64,000 bases of DNA from Virgisporangium aurantiacum. Its GTDB lineage: Bacteria; Actinomycetota; Actinomycetes; Mycobacteriales; Micromonosporaceae. The first letter of the stretch is position 1; the number at the start of each line of letters is the position of its first letter. Where the stretch lies: assembly GCF_016863635.1 (NCBI RefSeq), contig NZ_BOPG01000013.1:62001-126000 (forward strand), given 5' to 3'. Both the position numbers and the translations under genes were made by a program. The notes under the pieces were generated by a model. That model saw only the letters and a program-made list of their open reading frames with translations, was not told the DNA's origin and ran no database searches. Shown piece after piece: positions 7,850 to 18,100 of the stretch.

Positions 7850-10800
7850 TCACCTCTCGATTGGCAGTTGGGTCCAGGCGACGACGTACCGCCGGCCGCC
7901 GTGGGTCAGGTCGGTCAGGCACACGGTCAGGTCGCGGCCGGCGGCCCGCACGGTGAGTTCGTCGGCCCGCACGGCCGTCACCGCGAGGGAGCGCGGCGAC
8001 CCGCCCAGCCCGGTGCCGAGCGCTTTGCCCGCCGCTTCCTTGGCCGCGAAGAACCGGGAAAAGTCCACAGTGGACGCCATGAGCGCGCGTTCCTCCACGC
8101 CGAGTGCCGCGGTCACGGTCGGCTCGTCGCGGTCCACGATCTCCAGTACGTCGATGCCGACCGGGCCGCCGGGACGCGCGATCGCCACGCCGACCTCGCC
8201 GCAGTGCGCCAGCGACACCGACAGGTCCGGCAGCCGCCGGTCGAACCGGCCCCGGATCCACGGGCGGCCGACGTCGTCGTTGCCGGTGGTCAGTTCGACG
8301 GCGAACAGGTCGTGATCCGGAACGACGTGCGCGCGCACCGCGTCCTTGACCGCGATGCGGCCGAGCAGCCACTGCCGGCGCCGTTGCGGCGGCTGCCGTT
8401 CGTAGATCTCCCACTCGTCGCGGGTCAGGTACGTGCGCGCGATGAGCTCGCGGCTGGCGAGATCGGGCCACGCCTCGCCGACGCAGCACCATCCCGCGTC
8501 GTGCCGGCGGGCCAGCAGTGCCCGGCCCGCGTTCCGGTCGACCGCCTGGATCGCCGCGTCGCTGGCGAACCGGCGCAACTGCCAGCCGTCGGCCTCCGCC
8601 CAGACCGTGCCGTCGGCGCGGACCAGTTGCAGGGCCGCGATCACGGCCGTGTCCGTCACCCGCGCGATGCGCACGTGGCAGGCGATCCGCTCCCCCGGCG
8701 GCGGTGCCGGCGAGTACAGGCGCAGGGCGTCGAGGCGCACCGGGAAGGTGCGGCTGTTGACGTCGCACTCCTCCAGCACCCAGTACCCGACCAGATGGCC
8801 GGCCGCGTCGAGCAGGCCGCCGGGCGTGTCCGGCGCGGTGAGCACGCCGATGACGTGGTCGGCGCCGATGGTGTCGATACTGGTTACGCCGCGGTAGGCC
8901 GGGCCGTGGAACATCCACCGCCGCCCGTACATCTGGCCCGCGGTGAGCAGCGGCGTTCGTGCTCCGCTCGTGGGCGGCGCGGACCACGGTGCCGGTGGTG
9001 CCGGGTGCGCTTGGGCGACGTCGACGACGCTCCGGGCGTACCCCCGAACGGTGACGGCTACGGAACGCGCGCTCACGTGCGTCCCCTCGAACGTGACCGG
9101 AACCGGCGGTTCCACCGCGAGCCAGCGCTCGAACCTGGCCTCCCGGACGGCGACCGCGACCGTGCCGGGCGCGCCCTTTTCCGCGAAGTCGGCCATCTGC
9201 CGGACGAGTTCGGTGGCCGGCACCACGGGGAAGCCGTCGTACGGATCGGGCCATCCGGACGGGACCTCGAAGAACGTGTGGTCGCGCAGGTACGGCATCG
9301 TGCGCAACGACATCTCCCGGGTGACCGTGCGCGGCGAGCCGCCGCGGCGCCGATCCTGGGAGAGAAGGTTCTGCGGAGACCGACCGTTGTTTCCCGGAAC
9401 CGGCGGCGCACCGGTGACCCCGCGGGTACGGGCGGCTGCCACCACCGCGAGCGCGGCCTCCTCGACGTCCGCGACCACGGCGGCGATCCGGCCCGCGTCC
9501 TCCCCACCGGTGCGCGCCGCCGGAACGGCCGCGCGGCCGACCAGACCGGCCGCCGTCGGGCCCAGCGAGACCAGCGGGCTGCCCAACGACAGCCGCACGG
9601 TGGCGGACGCCGGCGCCGTCAGCAGGTCCTCATTGACCGCCGCGCCCTCGATCCACAGCGCGGCGAGCACGCGCACGAGCTGGCCGAGGCCGGTCTGGCG
9701 CGGCGCGTTCGCGGCGATCGCGAGGTGGTCGCGCCCGCGCAGGACGTCGTGCACCAGCGAGCCGAGCTGGCCCGCGCCCACCTGGATGAACGCACGCACC
9801 CCAGTCTCGTACAACCGCTCGACGAGCGGCCGGAACCGCACCGGCTCCACCAGGTGACGCATGTACAGCTCGCGGATGCCCGCGGCGTCGGCGGGATACG
9901 GCGCGACGGTGGTGGCCGACCAGACCGGCGCCTGCCACGGGCGCGGTTCGAGGCGCTCGGCGGCCGCCTCGAACCGGTCGAGGTACGGCCGCAACCGCGG
10001 CGTGTGGAAGCCGGACCGGAACGGCAGGACCGTGCCGAGGACGCCGGCCGCCCGCGCCGCCGCGAGCACCCGCTCCACCTCGGCGACCGAGCCGCAGATC
10101 ACGCTCTGGTACGCCGAGTTGTCGTGCGAGACGGTCACCGTCGTGCCGGCGAGCCGGCGGGCCGCCGCCTCCGCGGGTTCGCCGAGCGTGGCGAACACGA
10201 CGTCCGGTACCTCGCGGACGGCGTCGGCGAACGCGGTCAGCACCGGTTCGATGTCCGCTTCGGTGTAGCCGGCGGCCACGGCGATCGCGTTCCACTCGCC
10301 GATCGAGTGGCCGGCCAGCACGTCGGGCCGTACGCCGTGCGCGCGCAGCGCCGCGTCGAGGAGCCGGCCCACCGCCAGCACGGCGGCGCCGTGCCGGAAC
10401 AGGCCGTCGGTGCCGAGATCCGGCATCGGCACGCCGAGGTGCGCGGCGACGTCGCCGACGCGCGGCGCGAAGTCCGCCTCCAGGCCGGGGTAGACGAACG
10501 CGATCCGGCCGGGGTCGGTGCCGGCGCCGTCGCCCGCCAGCAGCGGACGCGGGCTGAACCAGATGTCCTGCCGTCCCCGCCACGGCTGCCCGGCGGCGAC
10601 GACCCGGCGGGCGGTGGCGAGCGTCCGCTCCGTCGGCGACACGACGGCCAGCCGGCAGGAGCCCGTGCCGCCCCTCGCGCCCGCGTCGAGGCGCTCGGCG
10701 AGTTCCGCGACCGTGTCGGCGGCCAGCCGCAGCACCGGCACCGGTTCCCGCACCACCCGCACCGGCCGCGCCGCCCGTTCCACGCCCTCCAGCACCACGT

Positions 10801-12124
10801 GCGCGTTGATGCCGCCGAAACCGAACGCGTCGACCGCGGCCCGGCGCACGCCGTCCGGCTCCACCGGCCACGGCTCCGCCGTGTCGATCGGCCGGAACCG
10901 GGTCGCCGCGAGATCGGGGTGCGGGTCGGCGCAGTGCAGCGTCGGCAGCAACAGTCCATTGTGGACGGCCAGCGCGGCCTTCACGAACCCGGCGATCCCG
11001 GCGGCCGGCATCGCGTGCCCGATCATCGACTTCACCGAGCCGAGCACCGCCGGTCGGCCGGCACCGAACACCTCTCTCAGCGTGGCCACCTCGGTCGCGT
11101 CGCCGACCGGCGTGCCGGTGCCGTGCGCCTCCAGCAGACCGATCGAGTCGGCCGCCGTCGGGTCGAGCCCGGCCGCCGCCCACGCCAGCCGCAACGCCTC
11201 GACCTGGCCGCCGCTCGCCGGGTTCATGAGGCTCGCGCCGGCTCCGTCGCTGGCGACGCCGGTGCCGCGGACCACGGCGTAGATCCGGTCGTCGGCCCGC
11301 CGCGCGTCGGCGAGCCGTTTCAGGACGACGATGCCGGTGCCCTCGCCGATCAGCAGCCCGTCGGCCGAGCGGTCGAACGGTCGGATCCGCCCCGACCCGC
11401 TCATCGCGCCGAGCCGGTCGAACACGCTCCACAGCGTCGGGTCGTGCGCGTGGTGCACGCCGCCGACGAGCACCGCGTCGCACCGTCCGCGCGCCAGTTC
11501 CGCCACCGCGTGGTCGATCGCGACGAGCGACGACGCGCACGCGGCGTCGACCGTGTACGCCGGTCCCCCGAACCCCAACCGGTTCGCGATCCGCGACGCC
11601 GCGAGGTTCGGCACCAGCCCGATCTCGGCACCCCGCGACGGCGGGTCCAGGCGGGCGAGGAACGCCTCACGGACCCGGTTCAGCGCGGCGTCGTCGAGGT
11701 CGGGCACCAGTTCCGACAGGACGTGCGCGACCTGGTGCACGGCGCGCACCCGCTGGTCCAGCCGGGCCACCCCGGCGGTCAGGTAGCCGCCGCGGCCGAG
11801 GATGACGCCCACGCGGCGCGGGTCGCCGATTCCGGTGCCGGTGACGTCGGCGAGCGCCGCGTTGGCGACGTGCAACGCGATCAGCTGGTCGGGTTCGGTG
11901 TGCGGGAGCGCCGCCGGCATCACGCCGAGCGCGTTCGGGTCCACGGCCGCGAGGTCGCCGACGAAGCCGCCCCGCGTGTGCGGGAACAGCTCGGCCGGCA
12001 GGCCGTACGACGCCGGGATCGGCGTGACGCAGTCGACGGCGTCGACCAGGTTGCGCCAGTAGGTGTCGAGGTCGGGCGCGCCGGGCAGCAGCACCGACAT
12101 CCCGACGACGGCGACCGGTTCCAT
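7850..12124 (-). CDS. Iterative type I PKS, KS-AT-DH-PPTase (PUFA/secondary-lipid synthase-like)
   Basis: This is a 1424-residue synthase. KS spans about 1-450, with catalytic Cys196 in DAACASS, His in EAHGTGT and the third motif SVKSMIGHAMPAAG. AT lies at about 540-800, with Ser607 in GHSIGE and FHTPRL. A double-hotdog dehydratase covers about 940-1190, with His949 in LRDHTFFEVP, the second-hotdog motif FHGPAYRGV and Asp1106 in GLLDAAGH. A C-terminal Sfp/AcpS-type phosphopantetheinyl transferase occupies about 1250-1424, with VGIDVLEI and FFAAKEAAGKALG. All catalytic residues look intact. It lacks ACP and KR, which the adjacent protein supplies, so the two should work as one complex. The integrated PPTase recalls enediyne and PUFA synthases. 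The ATG lies 5 bases after the stop of the upstream PKS. Confidence 0.9.
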   Translation of the reverse strand: MEPVAVVGMSVLLPGAPDLDTYWRNLVDAVDCVTPIPASYGLPAELFPHTRGGFVGDLAAVDPNALGVMPAALPHTEPDQLIALHVANAALADVTGTGIGDPRRVGVILGRGGYLTAGVARLDQRVRAVHQVAHVLSELVPDLDDAALNRVREAFLARLDPPSRGAEIGLVPNLAASRIANRLGFGGPAYTVDAACASSLVAIDHAVAELARGRCDAVLVGGVHHAHDPTLWSVFDRLGAMSGSGRIRPFDRSADGLLIGEGTGIVVLKRLADARRADDRIYAVVRGTGVASDGAGASLMNPASGGQVEALRLAWAAAGLDPTAADSIGLLEAHGTGTPVGDATEVATLREVFGAGRPAVLGSVKSMIGHAMPAAGIAGFVKAALAVHNGLLLPTLHCADPHPDLAATRFRPIDTAEPWPVEPDGVRRAAVDAFGFGGINAHVVLEGVERAARPVRVVREPVPVLRLAADTVAELAERLDAGARGGTGSCRLAVVSPTERTLATARRVVAAGQPWRGRQDIWFSPRPLLAGDGAGTDPGRIAFVYPGLEADFAPRVGDVAAHLGVPMPDLGTDGLFRHGAAVLAVGRLLDAALRAHGVRPDVLAGHSIGEWNAIAVAAGYTEADIEPVLTAFADAVREVPDVVFATLGEPAEAAARRLAGTTVTVSHDNSAYQSVICGSVAEVERVLAAARAAGVLGTVLPFRSGFHTPRLRPYLDRFEAAAERLEPRPWQAPVWSATTVAPYPADAAGIRELYMRHLVEPVRFRPLVERLYETGVRAFIQVGAGQLGSLVHDVLRGRDHLAIAANAPRQTGLGQLVRVLAALWIEGAAVNEDLLTAPASATVRLSLGSPLVSLGPTAAGLVGRAAVPAARTGGEDAGRIAAVVADVEEAALAVVAAARTRGVTGAPPVPGNNGRSPQNLLSQDRRRGGSPRTVTREMSLRTMPYLRDHTFFEVPSGWPDPYDGFPVVPATELVRQMADFAEKGAPGTVAVAVREARFERWLAVEPPVPVTFEGTHVSARSVAVTVRGYARSVVDVAQAHPAPPAPWSAPPTSGARTPLLTAGQMYGRRWMFHGPAYRGVTSIDTIGADHVIGVLTAPDTPGGLLDAAGHLVGYWVLEECDVNSRTFPVRLDALRLYSPAPPPGERIACHVRIARVTDTAVIAALQLVRADGTVWAEADGWQLRRFASDAAIQAVDRNAGRALLARRHDAGWCCVGEAWPDLASRELIARTYLTRDEWEIYERQPPQRRRQWLLGRIAVKDAVRAHVVPDHDLFAVELTTGNDDVGRPWIRGRFDRRLPDLSVSLAHCGEVGVAIARPGGPVGIDVLEIVDRDEPTVTAALGVEERALMASTVDFSRFFAAKEAAGKALGTGLGGSPRSLAVTAVRADELTVRAAGRDLTVCLTDLTHGGRRYVVAWTQLPIER

Positions 12125-12129
12125 CGTCG

Positions 12130-15100
12130 TCACCAGCCCGGCGCCGTGTGCACGACCGACGTCAACGACGGGTCGCCCCACGCCAGCTCGTCCAGCAGGC
12201 CGGTCGCGCCGCGCACGGGGTCGATCAGCCGCACGCCGTGCCGCGCGTACCGGGCCGCGAGCTCCGGCGTCACCATGCCGCCGCCGGACGGCGCCCACGG
12301 TCCCCAGTGGACGGTCAGGCAGCGGCGCCCGGTGTCGCGCGCCCACCGCCGGCCGAGTTCGGCCATCGCGTCGTTGGCGGCGGCGTAGTCGCACTGGCCG
12401 CGGCTGCCGCGAACCGACGCGATGCTGCCGAACAGCGTCACGAACCGTGGACCCTCGCGCAGGTCGCGCAGCGCGCCGAGCAGGTTCCGCGCGCCGTCGA
12501 CCTTCGTGGCGAACACGCGGCGGAACGACTCGGCCGACTTGTCGGCCAGCAACCGGTCCTCGATCACGCCGGCGGCGAACACGACACCGTCGAGCCGGCC
12601 GTGCCGCGCGTACACGTGCTTCACGAGGCTGTGCACGGCCTCCGCGTCGGTGACGTCGACCGGCGTGTACCAGGCGTCGCGGGTGCACCGGTGCAGTTCG
12701 TCGAGCGTGCGGGCGACCTCGCGACGGGCGAGGACGGCCCGCGCACGGGCGTCCACATCGGAGGGATCGCGACCGGCCAGCACCGCCCGGAGCGCGGTGA
12801 GATCGGCGGCCGCGGCGAGCTCCGGGTCCTCGGGTTCGGGCGCCGGCACCGTCCGCCCGGCGATCGCGACCCGGCACCCGCTCGCGGCGGCGAACTGCCG
12901 GGCGACCACCGACGTGATCCCCCGCGCGCCGCCGACCACGAGCAGCACCGACTGCGGCGTCAGCCCGATCGCCGCGGCGGCGTCGGTTCCCTCCGGCAGG
13001 GGCTCCGGTGTGGTGACGCAGATGAGGCGCTCGGATCCCAACCGTGCCACCGGTTCCGAGTCCCGTACGGCGAGCTCGGCGAGCACCGCGCCCGCCGTCG
13101 TCGCCGCCGACCGTCCCGCCTCGACCGCGACCAGGCGCGCGATCGCCTCCGGGCGCTCGCGCCGCAGCGACCGGAAGAACCCGGCCAGCCCGTCGGCGCG
13201 CGGGTCCCGGTCGTTGACGACCACGAACAGCCCGGCGCCCGTCAGCGCCGCCTGGCGCAGCGCCGGGAACCACTCCGGGAGCAGGGCGGGCTCGCCCGTC
13301 GGGTCCTCCGCTGTTTCGCCCATGGTGTCGCCCAGCGCGTCGAGCAGCACGAGGTCGTCGGCCGGCTCGTCGGGTCCGACGACGGTGGCCGCGCACCGCT
13401 CGACGAGCAGCCGGGCCAGTTCCGCACCGACCTCGGTGCCGGCGTCGCTCACCGCGATCCGCCGGCCGGCGAGGTCCGCCAACCGGCCCGCGACCGGCGA
13501 CGGCGCCCAGGTCACGGTCAGCCGCTCGGGCGCCGCCGCCACGTCGGCGGGCTCCGGGCTTGCGGTCTCGCTCTCGCCGGCGCTGGTGGTTTCTTGTGCG
13601 CTCGCGTCGAGCCATTCGGCGATCGCGCCGGCGGTGCGCATCCGGCCGAGGTCGTCCAGTGCCGTGTCGGAGAGCCGGCCCGCCAACCCGGCCGCCAGCT
13701 CGCCGACGATCTCGGTGCGCTTGATCGAGTCCACCGACAGGTCGGCCTCCAGGTCGAGGTCCGGCTCGATCATGTCGACCGGGTAACCCGTGCGGTCGCT
13801 GATGATCCGGCGCACCAGGTCCACAGTGGACAGGTCGAGGACCGGGCCGGCCTGGTGCGGGATCGCCACCGCCGGCTCCGGAAGCGATACCGGCGCCGGC
13901 GCCGGCCCCATCTCCGGCACGGTGTCCAGCGCGGTGCCGAGGTACGCCAGCATCACCTCGCGCTGCGCGGCGATGAACTCGCGCGTGGTACGCAGGTAGT
14001 CGCCGATCAGGTCGTCCGACGACGGCGGAACCGGTTGGGTGCCGACGGTGTGGACGGGCGTCGGGGTCGACACGCCGCCGGGCAGGAATGCGCCGTCGGC
14101 CGTGCGCACGGCGTGCCCGTCCACCGTCCAGCGCGGCTGCGCGCCGGCCATCGCGCGGCCGGACGACGCGCCGGCCACCGCGAGGTCGGCCGCAGTGTCG
14201 ACCGCGATTTCGACCGCGAGGTCGACCGCGTCGCGGCCGCGGAACAGCCGGTCGAGCCGCACCGGAACGCCGGCCGTCGCGAGGTCCCCGAGCGCGTGCA
14301 GCGCGCCGGGCAGCCCGCCACCGGCCCGCTCGAACGTCACGACGGTGTGCGGCCGGCCCTCCAGCGTGGCGCCCACCAGTCCACTGAGGACGGTGCCCGG
14401 CCCGCACTCGACGAACACCCGCGCGCCGGCCGCGTACATCGCCTCGACCTGCTCGCCGAACCGCACCGGCGCGCCGATCTGCTCGGCCAGTTCCACCGCG
14501 ATGTGCGCCGGATTGCCGGGGTACGGCCGCGCCGTGCGGTTCGACCACACCGGCACCGCCGGCGCGCGCAGCGCCACCCGGGCCACCGCCGCGCCGAACG
14601 CCCGACCGGCACCGGCGACGAGCGGGCTGTGGAACGCGCACGCCACGTCGAGCGGCGTGACGCTCAGACCCTTGTCCCGCAACCGTTCCACGGCCGACGC
14701 CACCGCGCCGGTGGGACCGGACACCACCACCTGCCGGGGCGAGTTGAGGTTCGCGACCACGACGCCGGGTACCCCCGTCAGCGCCTCGAACACCGTCTCC
14801 GCGTCGGCGGCGACGGCGGCCATCGTGCCGGGATCCGCGCCCGTCGCGGCGAGGATCGCCGCCGCGCGTTCCGCGCTGAGCGCGGCGAGGTCGGCCACCG
14901 GCACCGCGCCGGCCGCGGCGAGGGCGGCCAGTTCGCCGTAGCTGTGCCCGGCGAGCATGTCCGGTGCCACGCCGGCCATCGCGAGGAACCGCTGGGCGGC
15001 CAGGCCCGCCGCGCCGAGCGCGGGCTGCGCGTGCCGGGTGTCGCGGAGCAGGTCGCGCTGGCGCCGTTCGGCGTCCGGGTCGAACGCGGCGCCGGGATAC

Positions 15101-18100
15101 AGCGCGGCGCCCCATCCGCTGCCCGCGTCCACCAGATCCTGCAGCTCGGGGAACGCGACCAGCAGCGGCGCCAGCATGCCGACCCGCTGGCTGCCCTGGC
15201 CGGGGAACAGCAGCGCCACCGGCGGCCGCTCGGAAACCGGTGCGGCGACGGCGATCCCGTCCAGTTCGGCGACGAGTTCGTCCACTGTGGACGCCACCAC
15301 CGCGGCCACCGCCGGGCCGGCCGCCCGGTCGAACCGCACCGCGGCCGACCGGGCGAGGTCGCGCAGCCGGGCCGCCGGACGCGCCCCGGCCAGGCCGCGC
15401 AGCCACGCGACGTCGGCCGCGGCGGCGAACAGGAACAGCTCCGCCGGCCAGGCGTCGTGCCCGTGGCGCGGCGGCGCCTCGCCGGCGTCCGTGAGCACTG
15501 CGTGGAAGTTCGTGCCGCCGAACCCGAAGCCGCTCACCGCCGCCGCGCGTCCACCGGCCGGCGCGGGCCAGGGCCGGGCGGTGTGGTCGAACGCGAACGG
15601 GCTCTCGCCCGGCGTCCACTCCTCGTTCGGCCGCGACAGGTGCGCGGTCGGCGGCCGCACACCCACGTGCACCGCCAGTGCCGCCTTGATGACGCCGGCC
15701 ACGCCGGCCGCGCACTTGGTGTGCCCGATCTGCGACTTCACCGAGCCGAGCGCCACCGAACCCGGTGCCGCGCCGGCGAACACCGTCGTGAGCGTCGCGA
15801 GTTCCGTCCGGTCGCCGACGGCCGTTCCCGTGCCGTGCGCCTCGACCAGGCCGACGTCGGCCGGCGAGATCCGCGCCTGCGCGTACGCCCGCATCAGCGC
15901 GAGCCGCTGCCCCTCCGGCCGGGGCGCGGTCAGCCCGCGGGCACGGCCGTCGCTGGCGCTGCCGATGCCGCGGATCACCGCGTACACGCGGTCGCCGTCG
16001 CGCCGGGCGTCGGCGAGACGTTTGAGCACCAGGCACCCGACGCCCTCGCCGAGCGCGATGCCGTCGGCCGCGTGGTCGAAGGGCCGCGAGCGACCGGTCG
16101 GCGACAGCGCGCCGACCGAGCCGAACAGCCGGAAGTCGTAGACGCCGTTGTGCGTGTCGGCGCCGCCGCACAGCACCATGTCGGCGGTGCCGGCCACCAG
16201 TTCGCGGCAGGCCGCGTCGAGCGCGGCGAGCGACGAGGCGCAGGCGGCGTCCACCGTGTAGTTGGACCCGCCGAGGTCGAGCCGGTTCGCGATCCGCCCG
16301 GCGATGACGTTGGCCAGCACGCCGGGGAACGTGTCCTCGGTGAACGTCGGCAACTGCGCGGTCAGCGCGGCCGGGACCTCGGCGAGGTACCCGGGCAGCG
16401 CGGCCCGCATCATCGCGGCGTTCGACAGTTCGCCGCCCGACTCGGCGCCGAAGATCACCGAGGTCCGCGACCGGTCGAACGGTCGCCCGTCGCCGCCGGG
16501 CGGCGCCGCGTACCCGGCGTCGGCCAGCGCCCGCGCGGCCACCTCCAGCGCCAGCAGTTGCACCGGCTCGATCGACGCCAACGACGCCGGCGGGATCCCG
16601 TACGCGAACGGATCGAAGGGGACGCGCGGCAGGAACCCGCCCCACCGCGACGGCACCCGATCGCCTCCTTCGCCGTAGTGCCGCACCGGATCCCAGCGCT
16701 CGGCGGGCACCTCGGTCACAGCGTCGACGCCGGCCAGCACGTTGGCCCAGTAGCTCGCGGTGTCCGGGGCACCCGGGAAGATCCCGGCGAGCCCGACGAT
16801 CGCGACGTCCAGGGGCTGCGGCGCGGCGGCGTCCACAGTGGACGGTGGCGCCGCGACGGGAAGCGCGGCCGCCCGCGACGCGAGCCACGCCTTCGCACCC
16901 GAGGTCACCTGCGCGTGCAGGTCCTCCACCGTGGTCACCTTGTCGCGGAGCACCGCCACCTGGCCGGCCATGAACAGGCCCTCGTCCCGCTGCACGGTCT
17001 CGTCGACGCGGACCAGGCGCGTGCCGTCCCGGCGGATGCCCTTGCTGGCGATGCGGAGCCGCCCGAGGTTCAGCCGTTCGAGCTCCTCCCACACTTCGCG
17101 GTCGGGCGTCCCGGCGGCGCGCAGGCGCTCGCGCGTCTCGGAAAACTCGTCCGCGTACGGCGTTTCCACGCACCGCGTGAGGTGCCCGGGCGCGGTCTCC
17201 AGCACGGCGGTGGACCGGGCCCCGCGCAACTCGCGCTGGAACGTCGCCCCGATCGCGCCGGTGTCGACGGCCTCCTCGGTGAACAGGTAGGCGGTCCCCA
17301 TCAACAGGCCGACGCCGGCGCCCCGCGCGGTGAGCGGCGCGGTCGCGGCCGCCACCATCGCGGCCGACCGGGCGTCGTGGATGCCGCCGGCGAAGATCGC
17401 CTCCACCTCGGTTCCCGGGTTGGCGTCGAGCCAGTCGACCAGGATCGCGATCTGCGCCTGCCACAGGCAGAAGCTCGATCGGGGACCGATGTGCCCGCCG
17501 CACTCGGCGCCCTCGAACACGAAGCGGCGGGCGCCCGCGTCGAGGAACTGCCGGAGCAGACCCGGCGACGGCACGTGCAGGAACACCGCGATCCCGACGT
17601 CCTCCAGCGCTGCGGCCTGCGACGGCCGGCCACCGGCGATGATCACGGCGGTCGGCCGGGTGGCGCGGATCGCGTCGAGTTGCGCGGTGCGCACGTCCTC
17701 CGGCGCGAACCCGAGGATGCCGGCCGCCCAGGGCTTCCCGTTGACCTTGCGGGCGGTGTCGCCGAGCAGCGTGCGGCTGGACTCGCCGTCGGCCAGCGAC
17801 AGCGCGACGCACGGCAGCCCACCGGCGGCGGCGACGGCCGCGGCCAGCGCCGGCCGGTCGCTGACGCGCGTCATCGCGCCCTGGATCACCGGCAGCCGCA
17901 GGCCCAGCCGGCGCGCGAACGGCGCGGCGGGTTCCAGCGCGGCGTTCGCGTGCGGGCCGGTGGCCGCGGCGATCGCCGTCTCGACCGCCCGCACCGCCGA
18001 CGCCACGGTGCCGTGGTCACGGGCGAACGCGGCCGCGAGAAAGACGTCCTGCCCCGCCGGCAGTTCGCGGACGGCGCCACGCGGACGCCACACCCGCTCT

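Noticed and set aside
7850..12124. Enediyne PKS (PKSE) assignment
   Set aside because: PKSE is a single KS-AT-ACP-KR-DH-PPTase chain with a companion PKSE-type thioesterase and conserved accessory genes. Here the domains are split, an ER is present and no enediyne companion genes occur.
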